Below are positions 22,473 through 31,198 of a stretch of 35,237 nucleotides of DNA, piece after piece. The DNA comes from Thermaceae bacterium (GTDB taxonomy: Bacteria > Deinococcota > Deinococci > Deinococcales > Marinithermaceae). The position numbers were made by a program, and so were the translations under genes. Numbering within the stretch: position 1 is the stretch's first letter; each line of letters begins with the position of its first letter. The notes under the pieces were generated by a model. The model was not told where the DNA came from. It searched no databases and was given only the letters and a program-made list of their open reading frames with translations. The DNA is taken from the NCBI GenBank assembly GCA_026984675.1, contig JALSRQ010000134.1:1-35237 (forward strand). The letters are read 5' to 3'.

Positions 22473-24092
22473 ATGGAAGACCAGAAGACCCAAGCGCCGG
22501 CCGAAACGGCCGGCAACCAGCCGGCGCCCGCCCCCGCCGAGAGCATGGAGGAGGCCCTCCACGAGGCGGAGGCGCGGCTTTCGAAGGAGATCCGTAAAGG
22601 GCAGATCGTCAAAGGCCGCGTGGTGTTCGTGGGGCACGACGGCGTCGCCGTCGACATCGGCACCAAGGTCGAGGGGATCATCCCCTTCGCCCAGCTCACC
22701 GGCCAGGAGCTCCCCGAGGAGGAGCTAAAGAACCTGCTGAAGCCGGGCGACGAGGTCGAGGTCTACGTGCTGCGGGTGGACCCCGACGAGGGGCAGATCA
22801 TCCTCTCCCGGAAGCGGGTCGAGGCCGACCGGGCCTGGAAGAAGATCACCGAGATCTATGAAAAGGGCGAGCCGATCGAGGTCACCCCGACCGAGCGGGT
22901 CAAGGGGGGCCTGGTGGCCTCGGTCGAGGGCCAGCGCGCCTTCCTGCCCGCTTCCCAGGTCGACCTCAAGCGGAACGCCGACCTCGACGCCTTCGTGGGC
23001 CAGACCATTCCGGTCAAGATCATCGAGCTCTCCCGCAAGAAGGGGCGGATCATCCTCTCCCGTCGGGTGCTCCTCGAGGAGGAGGAGAAGAAGAAGCGCC
23101 GGCAGGTCCTGGAGTCGCTGGAGCCCGGGCAGATCGTCGAGGGGAAGGTGGTCGAGGTCACCGACTTCGGCGCCTTCGTCAACCTCGGCCCGGTCGACGG
23201 CCTGGTCCACCGCAGCGAACTCTCCTGGGGCCGCTTCGCCCACCCCCGCGACGTGGTCAAGGAGGGCGACGTCGTCAAGGCCAAGGTGATCTCGGTCGAC
23301 CCCGACCGCGAGCGGGTCAACCTCTCGATCAAGGCGGCCACCCCCAACCCCTGGGAGGTGGTCACCGAGAAGTACCAGGTCGGCGAGAAGGTCAAGGGCA
23401 AGGTCGTCGGCCTCACCCCCTTCGGGGCCTTCGTGGAAGTGGAGCCGGGGCTGGAGGGCCTGGTCCACATCAGCGAGATGAGCTGGACGAAAAGGCCCCG
23501 GCACCCCTCCGAGGTCCTGAAGGAGGGCGAGGAGGTCGAGACCGTGATCCTCAGGATCGAGCCCGAGGCCAAGCGGCTCTCCCTGGGCCTCCGCCAGCTC
23601 CTCCCCGACCCCTGGAAGGAGCTCCCCGAGAAGTACCCGCCCGGCACCGTGATCAAGGGCAAGGTCACCGGGATCACCCCCTTCGGCGTCTTCGTCGAGA
23701 TCGAGCCCGGCATCGAGGGGCTCATCCACATCAGCGAGCTCGACCACGCCCGGGTGGAGAACCCCGCCGCCCTGGTCAAGAAGGGCGACGAGATCGAGGC
23801 GGTGATCCTCCAGATCGACCCCGCCGAGCAACGGATCTCGCTCTCCCGGAAACGCCTTCTGGAACCGCCGGTTCCCACCGAGGGCGAGAAGAAGCCCCGC
23901 CGCAAGAAGGCCGCCGCCAAGGGCCGGGAAAAGCGCCGCGAGCGCCGGCCGCGCCCGGCCGAGGTGGGGGTGGCCGCCGCCTACCAGAACTACGACGCCA
24001 GCGTGGCCAGCCCCTCGACCGCCAGCGTCAAGCTCGGCGACCTCTACGGCGACCTCCTGAAGGAGCTCGAGCTGGAGGAAGCCGAGGGCTAA
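22473..24092 (+). CDS. rpsA: 30S ribosomal protein S1
   Basis: This 539-aa ribosomal protein helps the small subunit bind mRNA. Five S1 RNA-binding domains are visible at about 43-115, 131-199, 218-286, 303-372 and 390-459. Domains 3-5 are the most regular ([65 protein letters not shown]). An acidic, Pro/Ala-rich N-terminal extension and a basic C-terminal tail ([22 protein letters not shown]) flank them. E. coli S1 has six domains; five is usual for Thermus-type S1. The ATG at 22473 is preceded by AAGGAGG at 10 nt. The gene ends in a strong terminator. Confidence 0.93.
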   Translation: MEDQKTQAPAETAGNQPAPAPAESMEEALHEAEARLSKEIRKGQIVKGRVVFVGHDGVAVDIGTKVEGIIPFAQLTGQELPEEELKNLLKPGDEVEVYVLRVDPDEGQIILSRKRVEADRAWKKITEIYEKGEPIEVTPTERVKGGLVASVEGQRAFLPASQVDLKRNADLDAFVGQTIPVKIIELSRKKGRIILSRRVLLEEEEKKKRRQVLESLEPGQIVEGKVVEVTDFGAFVNLGPVDGLVHRSELSWGRFAHPRDVVKEGDVVKAKVISVDPDRERVNLSIKAATPNPWEVVTEKYQVGEKVKGKVVGLTPFGAFVEVEPGLEGLVHISEMSWTKRPRHPSEVLKEGEEVETVILRIEPEAKRLSLGLRQLLPDPWKELPEKYPPGTVIKGKVTGITPFGVFVEIEPGIEGLIHISELDHARVENPAALVKKGDEIEAVILQIDPAEQRISLSRKRLLEPPVPTEGEKKPRRKKAAAKGREKRRERRPRPAEVGVAAAYQNYDASVASPSTASVKLGDLYGDLLKELELEEAEG

Positions 24093-24106
24093 CCGAACCA
24101 AAACCC

Positions 24107-24138
24107 AAAGCGGCCGGGCGGCTTGCCCGGCCGCTTTT
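24107..24138. terminator. Bidirectional intrinsic terminator
   Basis: AAAGCGGCCGGGC pairs with GCCCGGCCGCTTT over a 5-nt loop (13-bp stem), followed by T on the plus strand and preceded by A-rich sequence for the minus strand. It ends rpsA transcripts. The stop codon of the convergent minus-strand gene lies within its right arm. Confidence 0.88.
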
Positions 24139-25033
24139 AGTTGAACGGCGCCCGGCGGCCTCCCCCGCGCGAGCGGCCCGGAGCCGCCCCCGAACCGCGC
24201 CGGAGGGCCGCCGGGGCGCCGAGCTCCGGCCGCCCGGCCTCGATCCAGGCGGTGAGGTAGAGGCTACTGAGCCTGCCCCCCGCCCGCCGGATCTGCACCC
24301 GCTCGGTCTTTCCGAAGACGCCGGTCCAGAGCATCCGGTAGTAGCGCCGGTCGAACGCGGAATAGAGCCGTTTGGCCTTCCAGAGCTCCTGGTTCAGGGC
24401 CCGCACCAGGGGGTAGTCCTGGCGGATCACCGCGAAGGCCAGGGCCAGGGGACCCTCGGTCGCCACCCGGGCCGGACGCGGCCGGTACTCGGCCCGCTCG
24501 TCGAAGTAGGCGTCGATCAGGGTCGACTCGAAGAGCGCGTGGATCCCCCCGTTCAGCCACGACTGGCCGTCGAAGTCGAGGGTGGTGTGGAAGGGCTGGT
24601 GGGCGTCGCCGAGGTAGTGGGCGAGGTCGCCGGCGGCCCGGACGATGGCCCTTCGGTCCCGGCTCCGGAAGGCCGCCACCAAGGCGCGGTAGCTCTCCTC
24701 GATCGCCCAGGGGAGGATCCCGCCCTTTTCTAGGGTGGCCTCCCCGAAGCGGGCCCGGGCGGCGGCCAGCCCCATGGGAAAGTCGGGGAACGGCCAGGGT
24801 TCGAAGAGCTCCGCGCTCCAGTAGTGGCGGTAGGCCTCGCCGGGGGTGGTGGCCTTGCGGCGGTCGGGGTCGTTGGCGGCCCGGCGAAGATCCGGCGCCC
24901 AGGCGGAAAAGGCCCGCTTTAGGGGTCCTTGGGGGAGGTTCCAGATCGCGTACTGGGTGATGATCTCGTGGCCCTTGGGCCCCCAGGCGAGGGCGAAGGA
25001 GAGGGCCAGGAGGAGGGCGGAGAGGCGCTTCAC
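24137..25033 (-). CDS. Secreted zinc-dependent S1/P1-type nuclease or phospholipase C
   Basis: The product is 298 aa. The signal peptide ends SFALA, so the mature protein would begin with Trp17, the N-terminal Trp that binds zinc in the phospholipase C/P1 nuclease fold. WGPKGHEII, DLAHYLGDAHQPFHTTLDFDGQSWLNGGIHALFESTLID supply the further His and Asp ligands of the trinuclear zinc site. It probably hydrolyses nucleic acid or phosphoester substrates outside the cell. The start is GTG at 25033, with TAAGCT 6 nt upstream. The Gly/Arg-rich tail runs into the shared terminator. It lies 9 nt after the molybdopterin enzyme gene. Confidence 0.78.
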   Translation of the reverse strand: MKRLSALLLALSFALAWGPKGHEIITQYAIWNLPQGPLKRAFSAWAPDLRRAANDPDRRKATTPGEAYRHYWSAELFEPWPFPDFPMGLAAARARFGEATLEKGGILPWAIEESYRALVAAFRSRDRRAIVRAAGDLAHYLGDAHQPFHTTLDFDGQSWLNGGIHALFESTLIDAYFDERAEYRPRPARVATEGPLALAFAVIRQDYPLVRALNQELWKAKRLYSAFDRRYYRMLWTGVFGKTERVQIRRAGGRLSSLYLTAWIEAGRPELGAPAALRRGSGAAPGRSRGGGRRAPFN

Positions 25034-25039
25034 GACCCT

Positions 25040-25045
25040 AGCTTA
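25040..25045 (-). promoter_or_regulatory. -10-like element before the S1/P1 nuclease gene
   Basis: TAAGCT lies 6 nt before the GTG at 25033 and overlaps the stop codon of the upstream gene. Confidence 0.35.
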
Positions 25046-27064
25046 CGCCGGCACCACCCGGACCCGGGCCCCGTTGAAGCTCGAGCCCTCGCCGAGGTCG
25101 GTGGGGTCGTCGGGGGTGAGGACGTTGGCAGGGAGCCCGTCGGGAGCGTCGAGGCCGCGCCAGGTCTGCTCGTGGACGACGACCCCGGGCTGGGTGGCGG
25201 CGCTCACCCGGACCCGGCGGCGGATCGCCCCCCGGCGGTTTTCCAGCCGCACGTAGCCGCCGTCGGCCACCCCCAGCCGGACGGCGTCCTCGGGGTGGAG
25301 GAGGACGCGGGGCTCGCCCCCCTCGGCGGCCCGGAGGGCGGCGACCCCGCCGAAGCTGGTGTTCAGGAAGTGGTGGGCGGGCGGGGTGAGGAGAACGAAG
25401 GGGTGCTCGGGGTCGGGCTCGGGAAGGAGGGGCTCGATTCCGGCCAGGCGGAGCTTGGTTCCGTCCGGGCGCCCCTCGGCGTAGGGCAAAAAGGGCCGGG
25501 GGAGGTCGAGCTTAACGGAGCCCTCGCGCTTTAGGCGGTCGAGGTCGATCCCCAGGAGGAAGGGGTGGCCGGTGTCGAGGAGCTCCCGGGCCACCGCCTC
25601 GGGGTCCATGGCGAGCTCCGGGAGGTCGAGGCCGAGCCTGCGGGCGAGCTCGGCGAAGATCCAGGTGTTGGGGCGGGCCTCCCCCGGGGGCGCGGCCGCC
25701 GGCTCCGACCAGGAGAGCCAGTAGTGGCCGTAGGAGGTGTAGAGGTCGGCGTGCTCCAGGGGGTGGGTGGCGGGGAGCAGGAAGTCGGCGTAGAGGGCGG
25801 TGTCGCTCATGGCGTTTTCCAGCACCACGGTAAGGAGGTCCTCCCGGGCGAGCCCCCGGCGAACCAACCCGGCGTTGGGGGCGGTGGCGGCGGGGTTGGC
25901 GTTGAAGACGAAGAGGGCCTTGACGGGGGGGTCGGCAAGCTCGGTGAGGGCCCGGCCCAGCTGGATCTGGTTGACGTGGCGGGCGTTGGGGTTGGGGCGG
26001 AGGTAGCCCCGGGGGCGGGGATCCTTCCAGAGGTAGAGGCCCTCCAGCCGGGCCTTGTTCAGGCGGAAACCCCCGCTGGTGGAGAGCAGCGCCCCGCCCC
26101 CCTCCCGCCGCCAGGCCCCCAGCACCACCGGCAGGGCCAGCACCGCCATCATCGCCCGCCCGCCGCCGGGGTGGCGGGTCATCCCGTACCCGACCCGGAA
26201 GAGTTGGGGGGCCCCGGTGCGGAGGGCCTCGGCGAGCTCGCGGATGGCGGCGGGCGATAACCCGGTCGCCTCCGCCGCCCGCTCCGGCGTCCAGGGCCGG
26301 GCCGCCGCCCGGAAGGCCTCCCAGCCCTCGACGTGGCGGGCCAGGTAGCCGAGGTCGGCCCCCCCCTCCTGGAAGAAGATCCGGGCCAGGGCCAGGGCCA
26401 GGGCGACGTCGGTCCCGGGGCGGATCCGGTAGAAGCGGTCGGCGAACCGGGCGGTGCGGTTTTGGTAGACGTCGACCGAAACGATCCTGGCCCCGTTCCG
26501 GCGGGCCTCCTGGAGGAGGGGCACCAGGTGGGTGTTGGTCGAGAGGGCGTTGATCCCCCAGAGCACGACGGTGCGGGCCTTGGGAACGTCCTCGGGGTCG
26601 ACCCCGAGCTTCTGGGGTCCGTAGATCGCCGCCCAGGCGGCCTCGCCGGTGGCCGAGCAGATCGTCTCGTCGAGCTCGCTGGCGCCGATCGCCCGGAAGA
26701 AGACCAGGGGCCGCCGGCCCTGCACCAGCCCCATAGTGCCGGCGTAGTTGTAGCGGAGCACGGCCTCGCCGCCGTAGGCGTCGAGGATCGCCTTGAGCCG
26801 CTCGGCGATGGCGTCGAGGGCCTCGTCCCAGGAGACCCGAGCGAACCGCCCCTCGCCCTTGCCCCCCACCCGCCGGAGGGGGTAAAGCGGGCGGTCCTCG
26901 AGGTAGAGCCGCTCGGGGTAGCGGGCGGTCTTGGCGCAGGCGAAGCCCCGGGTCAGAGGGTGGTCGGGGTCGCCGGTGACCGCCGTCACCCGCCCCCCCT
27001 CCACCGTGACCACAAGCCGGCAGGCGTCGGGGCAGTCCTGGGGGCAGGAAACCAGCCGCTTCAT
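25043..27064 (-). CDS. Molybdopterin oxidoreductase with N-terminal [4Fe-4S] site
   Basis: This 673-aa enzyme belongs to the DMSO-reductase family (bis-MGD cofactor). The iron-sulfur ligands are C7, C11, C15 and C43 (CPQDCPDACRL..GFACAKT). C136 in ETICSATGEAAW is a candidate molybdenum ligand. Later blocks are VVLWGINALSTNTHLVPLLQEARRNGARIVSVDVYQNRTARFAD, FRVGYGMTRHPGGGRAMMAVLALPVVLGAW, ENAMSDTALYADFLLPATHPLEHADLYTSYG and the C-terminal cofactor domain (RVLLHPEDAVRLGVADGGYVRLENRRG). No Tat signal is present, so it is likely cytoplasmic. The substrate is unknown. The ATG overlaps the MFS stop (ATGA). Confidence 0.86.
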   Translation of the reverse strand: MKRLVSCPQDCPDACRLVVTVEGGRVTAVTGDPDHPLTRGFACAKTARYPERLYLEDRPLYPLRRVGGKGEGRFARVSWDEALDAIAERLKAILDAYGGEAVLRYNYAGTMGLVQGRRPLVFFRAIGASELDETICSATGEAAWAAIYGPQKLGVDPEDVPKARTVVLWGINALSTNTHLVPLLQEARRNGARIVSVDVYQNRTARFADRFYRIRPGTDVALALALARIFFQEGGADLGYLARHVEGWEAFRAAARPWTPERAAEATGLSPAAIRELAEALRTGAPQLFRVGYGMTRHPGGGRAMMAVLALPVVLGAWRREGGGALLSTSGGFRLNKARLEGLYLWKDPRPRGYLRPNPNARHVNQIQLGRALTELADPPVKALFVFNANPAATAPNAGLVRRGLAREDLLTVVLENAMSDTALYADFLLPATHPLEHADLYTSYGHYWLSWSEPAAAPPGEARPNTWIFAELARRLGLDLPELAMDPEAVARELLDTGHPFLLGIDLDRLKREGSVKLDLPRPFLPYAEGRPDGTKLRLAGIEPLLPEPDPEHPFVLLTPPAHHFLNTSFGGVAALRAAEGGEPRVLLHPEDAVRLGVADGGYVRLENRRGAIRRRVRVSAATQPGVVVHEQTWRGLDAPDGLPANVLTPDDPTDLGEGSSFNGARVRVVPA

Positions 27065-28059
27065 TTGGCGGGATTGTACCGGAAGCCGAGCAGGATCAAT
27101 GCGAGCGAGAGCCCCACCGCCCAGATCAGGGGGCGGCCGAGGAAGGGGGGGTAGGCGAGCCCCGCCAGCATCCCGCCGAGGTAGTAGCCGCTAATATAGG
27201 CGGCGCTCTCCCCCCGACGGCCGAACCCCTCCCCGAACCGGGCATGGAGCCCGAAGACGCCGGAGAGGAAGAGGAAGAACCCCGGCCCGGCGGCGGGGGT
27301 GAGGAGCATCGTCCCCCCCACCAGGGCCAAAAGGAGCGCCGCCCCCTCCCCCAGCCGCCCGGCCAGGAAGGGGCCGACCAGCCCCCCGAGGTAGGCGAGG
27401 TAGAAGGCGCCGACGCCGGCGAGGCCGACCCCGGCGGCCTCGAGGCGGTAGGGCAGGAGGTTGGCCAGGAAGAGGTTGGCAAAGAGCAGCACCCCGCCCA
27501 CCCCCATCGCCCGCGCCGGTCGCGGCCTTTGGGGGCGGGGGGGCGGGGGGAGCCGGCCCCGGAGGAAAAAGGGGACCAACACGAGGGGCAACCCGCCCAA
27601 CAGCACCAGCGCGCCCGGCACCCCCAGGAGCGCGGCGAGCCCGCCGGCGGCGCTCCGGCCGAGGGTCCCCCCCAGGGCGTTCAGGGCCACGAAGGCGGCC
27701 ACCGCCCGGCGGCCGGGAAACAGCCGGGGGAGGAGGGCAAAGCCGAGGACCGCCACCGCCGAGAGCGCCACCCCGACCAGGAAGCGGAGGAGGACCCAGA
27801 CCCAAAACCCGGGCAGCAGCCCGGCGAAAAGCGAACCCCCGCCCACCCCGAGGAGCCCGAGAAGGAGGGCCGGCCGGGGCGCGAGCCGGGGCAGGAGCCC
27901 CCAGGGCCCGAGCACCAGGCCGAGCATCGGGGCGGCCATCCCCCACCCGGCGGCCCCGGGCGGCGCCCCCAGGGCCCGCTCGATCGCCGGAAGCAGGGGC
28001 TGCGGGGCGTAGAGGGCGGCGTAGGCCAGCGCCCCCGAAAACAGGAGGGCCCAGGGCAC
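27061..28059 (-). CDS. MFS transporter
   Basis: This 332-aa, strongly hydrophobic protein has about ten to eleven membrane helices. Its N-terminus reads ALLFSGALAYAALYAPQPLLPAIERALGAPPGAAGWGMAAPMLGLVLGPWGLL, typical of MFS drug or metabolite exporters. A Pro/Arg-rich loop (LRGRLPPPPRPQRPRPARAM) separates the two halves. GTG at 28059 is the only fitting start, with GGGAGG and TACGAT directly upstream. It is translationally coupled to the molybdopterin enzyme (ATGA), so it may carry that enzyme's substrate or product. Confidence 0.78.
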   Translation of the reverse strand: MPWALLFSGALAYAALYAPQPLLPAIERALGAPPGAAGWGMAAPMLGLVLGPWGLLPRLAPRPALLLGLLGVGGGSLFAGLLPGFWVWVLLRFLVGVALSAVAVLGFALLPRLFPGRRAVAAFVALNALGGTLGRSAAGGLAALLGVPGALVLLGGLPLVLVPFFLRGRLPPPPRPQRPRPARAMGVGGVLLFANLFLANLLPYRLEAAGVGLAGVGAFYLAYLGGLVGPFLAGRLGEGAALLLALVGGTMLLTPAAGPGFFLFLSGVFGLHARFGEGFGRRGESAAYISGYYLGGMLAGLAYPPFLGRPLIWAVGLSLALILLGFRYNPAK

Positions 28060-28065
28060 CCTCCC

Positions 28066-28071
28066 ATCGTA
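28066..28071 (-). promoter_or_regulatory. -10 element for the MFS-molybdoenzyme operon
   Basis: TACGAT lies 6 nt before the GTG at 28059. It overlaps by 2 bp the -10 of the opposite gene. Confidence 0.5.
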
Positions 28072-28075
28072 GCCT
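28070..28075 (+). promoter_or_regulatory. -10 element for the LysM/M23 peptidase gene
   Basis: TAGCCT lies 7 nt before the ATG at 28083. GGAGGGG directly before the ATG is too close for a normal ribosome binding site. Confidence 0.45.
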
Positions 28076-28082
28076 GGAGGGG

Positions 28083-29021
28083 ATGCGGCGCATCCTCGGC
28101 CTCTTCCTCCTCGGGGTGGCGCTGGCCCAGGGCGGGACCTACGTCGTCCGCCCCGGGGACACCCTCTTTTCCATCGCCCGGCGCTTCGGGACCCGGGTGG
28201 AGGTGCTCGCCCGGCTCAATCGCCTCGCCGACCCCGACCGGATCCGGGCGGGGACGGTCCTCAATCTGCCGGACCCGCCCGCCCCGGCGGGCGTGGGGCT
28301 CGACCCCTACCCCCTGGTCCAGGGCCGGCCGGTCTGGGTGCGGCCGCCGGCGGGCACCGCCTGGGTCGCCTTGGACGGGGTCCGGGCCCGGGTCCACCGG
28401 GGCCGGGCGCTGCTGCCGGTGGCGGCCACCGCGGCGGTGGGCCGGCACCCCTTGGTGCTCTCCGGCGGGCGGAAGGCGACGGTCTTCGTCGCCCCCGGCG
28501 GCTACCCCACCCGCGACCTCACCCTCCCTAAGGGCAAGGGCCGGCTCTTCGACCGGGCCACCATCGCCCGGGAGCGCCGGGCGATCCTGGCCGCCTGCCA
28601 GAAGGGCCCGCCGGAGCCGCTTTGGCGCCGCCCCTGGCGCTGGCCCCTGGCCCGCCCGGTGGTGAGCGCCCCCTTCGGCGAGCGAAGGCGCTACGACGGC
28701 CGCCCCGGCGGCTACCACGCCGGGCTCGACCTGGCCGCCCCGGCGGGCACGCCGGTGAGGGCGGCGGCCCCGGGGCGGGTGGCCCTGGTGGCCCGCTTCC
28801 GCGTGCGGGGTAACGCCGTGGTGCTGGTCCACGGGGCCGGGGTCTGCGTCGTCTACCAGCACCTGAAGGGGGCGGCGGTCCGTCCCGGTGCGAGCGTTCG
28901 GCCCGGCGCGCTCTTGGGCTGGGTGGGCACCACCGGGCTCTCCACCGGACCCCACCTGCACCTCGAGGTCCGCCTCCTGGGGCTGCCCCAGGACCCCCGC
29001 TTCTTCCTGGAGGCGCGGTGA
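28083..29021 (+). CDS. LysM and M23 metallopeptidase cell-wall protein
   Basis: The product is 312 aa. A signal peptide (MRRILGLFLLGVALA) is followed by a LysM peptidoglycan-binding domain (YVVRPGDTLFSIARRFGTRVEVLARLNRLADPDRIRAGTVLNLP, 20-63) and an M23 (LytM) peptidase domain from about 195. The zinc ligands are H212 and D216 in YHAGLDLAAPAG and H293 in HLHLE, with H260 in VYQHL and H291 as catalytic helpers. All are present, so it is probably an active endopeptidase for peptidoglycan cross-bridges. The stop overlaps the priA start (GTGA). Confidence 0.9.
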   Translation: MRRILGLFLLGVALAQGGTYVVRPGDTLFSIARRFGTRVEVLARLNRLADPDRIRAGTVLNLPDPPAPAGVGLDPYPLVQGRPVWVRPPAGTAWVALDGVRARVHRGRALLPVAATAAVGRHPLVLSGGRKATVFVAPGGYPTRDLTLPKGKGRLFDRATIARERRAILAACQKGPPEPLWRRPWRWPLARPVVSAPFGERRRYDGRPGGYHAGLDLAAPAGTPVRAAAPGRVALVARFRVRGNAVVLVHGAGVCVVYQHLKGAAVRPGASVRPGALLGWVGTTGLSTGPHLHLEVRLLGLPQDPRFFLEAR

Positions 29022-31174
29022 GGGCGATCCTGGTCGCCCTGCCCCTCAAGCTGGGGCCGCTTTCCTACCTGCCCCCCCACGGCCAGGGGATCCGGCTCGG
29101 GTACCGGGTGGCGGTGCCCTTCCGCAAGGGGGTGCGGGTGGGGCTGGTGGTGGGGGACGAGGCCACCGACCACGGCCACGCCCTGCGCCCGGCGATCGGC
29201 TACCTCGACGACGCCCCCTTCCTCGAGGCCGAGGGGGTGGCCCGCCTTTGGCGGGCGGCCGAGTTCCTCCTCTGCCCCGTGGGCCAGGTGGTCGCCGACT
29301 TCCTGCCCTTTCTGGAACCGCCGCTCTGGCACCGGGTCCGGCTGGTGCCGGGGGCCCGCCCCCAGGGGCTTTCCCCCGAGCTCGCCGGGCGGCTGGCCGA
29401 CTGGACCCCGGCCGGGGAGGTGCCGGCGGAGGTTCTCGAGGCCCTCCGCCGGGGGGAGGTGCTGGAGGAGGCGGTGGCCGAGGCGGTCCCCACCCGGCCG
29501 GTGCTGGTGCCCCGCCGCCGCCCCGACCGGGGCCTCGGCCCCCGGGCCGCCGCCGCCCTGACCACCCTCTGGTCCCTGGGAGAGGCGGCCAGCCAGGCCG
29601 AGCTCGCCCGCAAGGCGGGGGTGGGGACGGGAGCGGTGCGCACCCTGATCGAGCGCGGCTACGTCGAGCGGGTGGAACGCCCGCTCCAGCCCAGCGAGCC
29701 CCCCTTCGAACCCGAGCCCCTGGAACCCCGCCCCCTCGCCGAGCCGCCTTCAAGGATCCACGGCGGCCGCTTTCGGGAACGGATGGCCCTCCTCGCCGGG
29801 CTGATGCAAAGAGGCCCGGTCCTCGCCCTCTTCCCCGAGGCCGCCCTCCTCGCCCGGGCCCGGCCCCACTTCCCCGAGGCGATCGCGTTCTCCGGCGAGG
29901 TGCCGGCGGCCCTCCGCCGGCGGCTCTGGCGGGAGCGGGGGCGGAGCGTGCTGGGCACCGCCCAGGCCCTCTTCTTCCCCGGCCCCTTCGCCCGGGTGGC
30001 GGTGGTCGAGGAGGCCGCCGGCGCCCACAAGCTCCGCTCCGGCAGCCGGGCCTTCCTCCCGGCTCTGGTCGAGGCCCTGGGGATGCGACCGGTCTACCTC
30101 GGGGCCGCCCCCTCGGTGCACGCCCTCTTCCACGCCGGCGAGGACCGGGGCCGCCCGGTCCTCCTTTCCACGCCCCGGATCCGGGGGCTGGTCCTCGACA
30201 AGACCCAGGAGCGCCGGGTCCTGGCCGGCCGCACCCTGGCCCTCGTCGGCCAGGCCTTGGCCCGGGGGCACCAGGTGCTGGTGCTGGCCGCCCGCAAGGG
30301 CTACGCCGCCCGGCTCCACTGCCCGGCCTGCGGCTACGAGCCCGGCTGCCCCCACTGCGCCCTCCCCCTCCGCTACTACCGGCGGGGAAGCGGCGGCGAG
30401 CTGGTCTGCCACCAGTGCGGCCACCGCCAGCCGGCCCCGCCGGTCTGCCCCCAGTGCGGCCACGAGTGGTTGCTGGCCCGGGGGCCCGGCCTCGACTGGC
30501 TGGCCGAGCGGCTGGCCCGGGCCTTCCCCGACCACCCGGTGGGGCGGCTGAGCGCCGACCTCGAGGCCGGCACCGGCTTCGCCGCCGAGGGCCGGCCGGG
30601 GATCCTGGTGGCCACCACCCGGGTGCTCCGCACCCGGCCGCTGGGACGGCTGGCGCTGGTGGTGCTGCCCTGGGTCGAGGGGTTCCTGCCCGAGGCCGAC
30701 TTCACCGCCCCCGAGCGGCTCTTCCAGACGCTCTGGCAGCTCGCCGACCTGGCCCCGGGGCGGAACCCGTTCTTCGTCCTGGAGGCCTACAACCCCGACC
30801 ACCCGCTGATCCAAAGCTTTCTCAAGGCCGACCTGCGGACCTTCCCCGAGACCGAGGCCGCCCTCAGGCAGGCGGTCGGCTACCCGCCCTTTCGCCGCAT
30901 GGTCAAGCTCGAGCTCTCCCACCGGGAGGCGGCCGCCGTCCGGGAGGCGGCCGGCCGGCTGGGGCGGGCCCTGGCCGAACGGGCGGCGCCCGAGGAGTTC
31001 TTGGGCCCGGCCCCGGCCCCGGTGCCCCGGATCCGCGGCCGCTACCTCTGGCACCTGATCCTGAGGGGCCCGACCCACCGCATCGCCGAGCTCGTCTCCG
31101 CCCTCCCCGACCCCGCCCCCGCCCGCCTCCGGCTCGATCCCGACCCGGTGGGGTTCACCGGGCTTTTGGACTAG
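29018..31174 (+). CDS. priA: Primosomal protein N' (PriA), helicase motifs degenerate
   Basis: This 718-aa protein restarts stalled replication forks. The N-terminal 3' DNA-binding and winged-helix regions are present (VAVPFRKGVRVGLVVG; LGEAASQAELARKAGVGTGAVRTLIERGYV). The Zn-binding module is complete, with C435, C438, C444, C447, C464, C467, C477 and C480. The Walker A motif (GVTGSGKTE in E. coli) is missing: the region reads RIHGGRFRERMALLAGLMQRGPVLALFPEAAL. The DEEH motif has become VEEAAGAHK. It therefore cannot be an ordinary ATP-driven helicase, and is likely a structural loader. Loss of these motifs in Deinococcus-type PriA is, as far as I recall, a known trait. The start GTG overlaps the previous stop. 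Confidence 0.88.
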   Translation: MRAILVALPLKLGPLSYLPPHGQGIRLGYRVAVPFRKGVRVGLVVGDEATDHGHALRPAIGYLDDAPFLEAEGVARLWRAAEFLLCPVGQVVADFLPFLEPPLWHRVRLVPGARPQGLSPELAGRLADWTPAGEVPAEVLEALRRGEVLEEAVAEAVPTRPVLVPRRRPDRGLGPRAAAALTTLWSLGEAASQAELARKAGVGTGAVRTLIERGYVERVERPLQPSEPPFEPEPLEPRPLAEPPSRIHGGRFRERMALLAGLMQRGPVLALFPEAALLARARPHFPEAIAFSGEVPAALRRRLWRERGRSVLGTAQALFFPGPFARVAVVEEAAGAHKLRSGSRAFLPALVEALGMRPVYLGAAPSVHALFHAGEDRGRPVLLSTPRIRGLVLDKTQERRVLAGRTLALVGQALARGHQVLVLAARKGYAARLHCPACGYEPGCPHCALPLRYYRRGSGGELVCHQCGHRQPAPPVCPQCGHEWLLARGPGLDWLAERLARAFPDHPVGRLSADLEAGTGFAAEGRPGILVATTRVLRTRPLGRLALVVLPWVEGFLPEADFTAPERLFQTLWQLADLAPGRNPFFVLEAYNPDHPLIQSFLKADLRTFPETEAALRQAVGYPPFRRMVKLELSHREAAAVREAAGRLGRALAERAAPEEFLGPAPAPVPRIRGRYLWHLILRGPTHRIAELVSALPDPAPARLRLDPDPVGFTGLLD

Positions 31175-31187
31175 GGCCGTCTTCGGC

Positions 31188-31193
31188 TAGCCT
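31188..31193 (+). promoter_or_regulatory. -10-like element before the LysE-type gene
   Basis: TAGCCT lies 5 nt before the GTG at 31199, in the short gap after priA. Confidence 0.35.
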
Positions 31194-31198
31194 GAGGC

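Noticed and set aside
27073-27078. TACAAT 8 nt before the molybdopterin enzyme ATG
   Set aside because: It encodes Tyr-Asn near the end of the MFS protein, and the genes are already coupled by ATGA. A separate promoter cannot be claimed.
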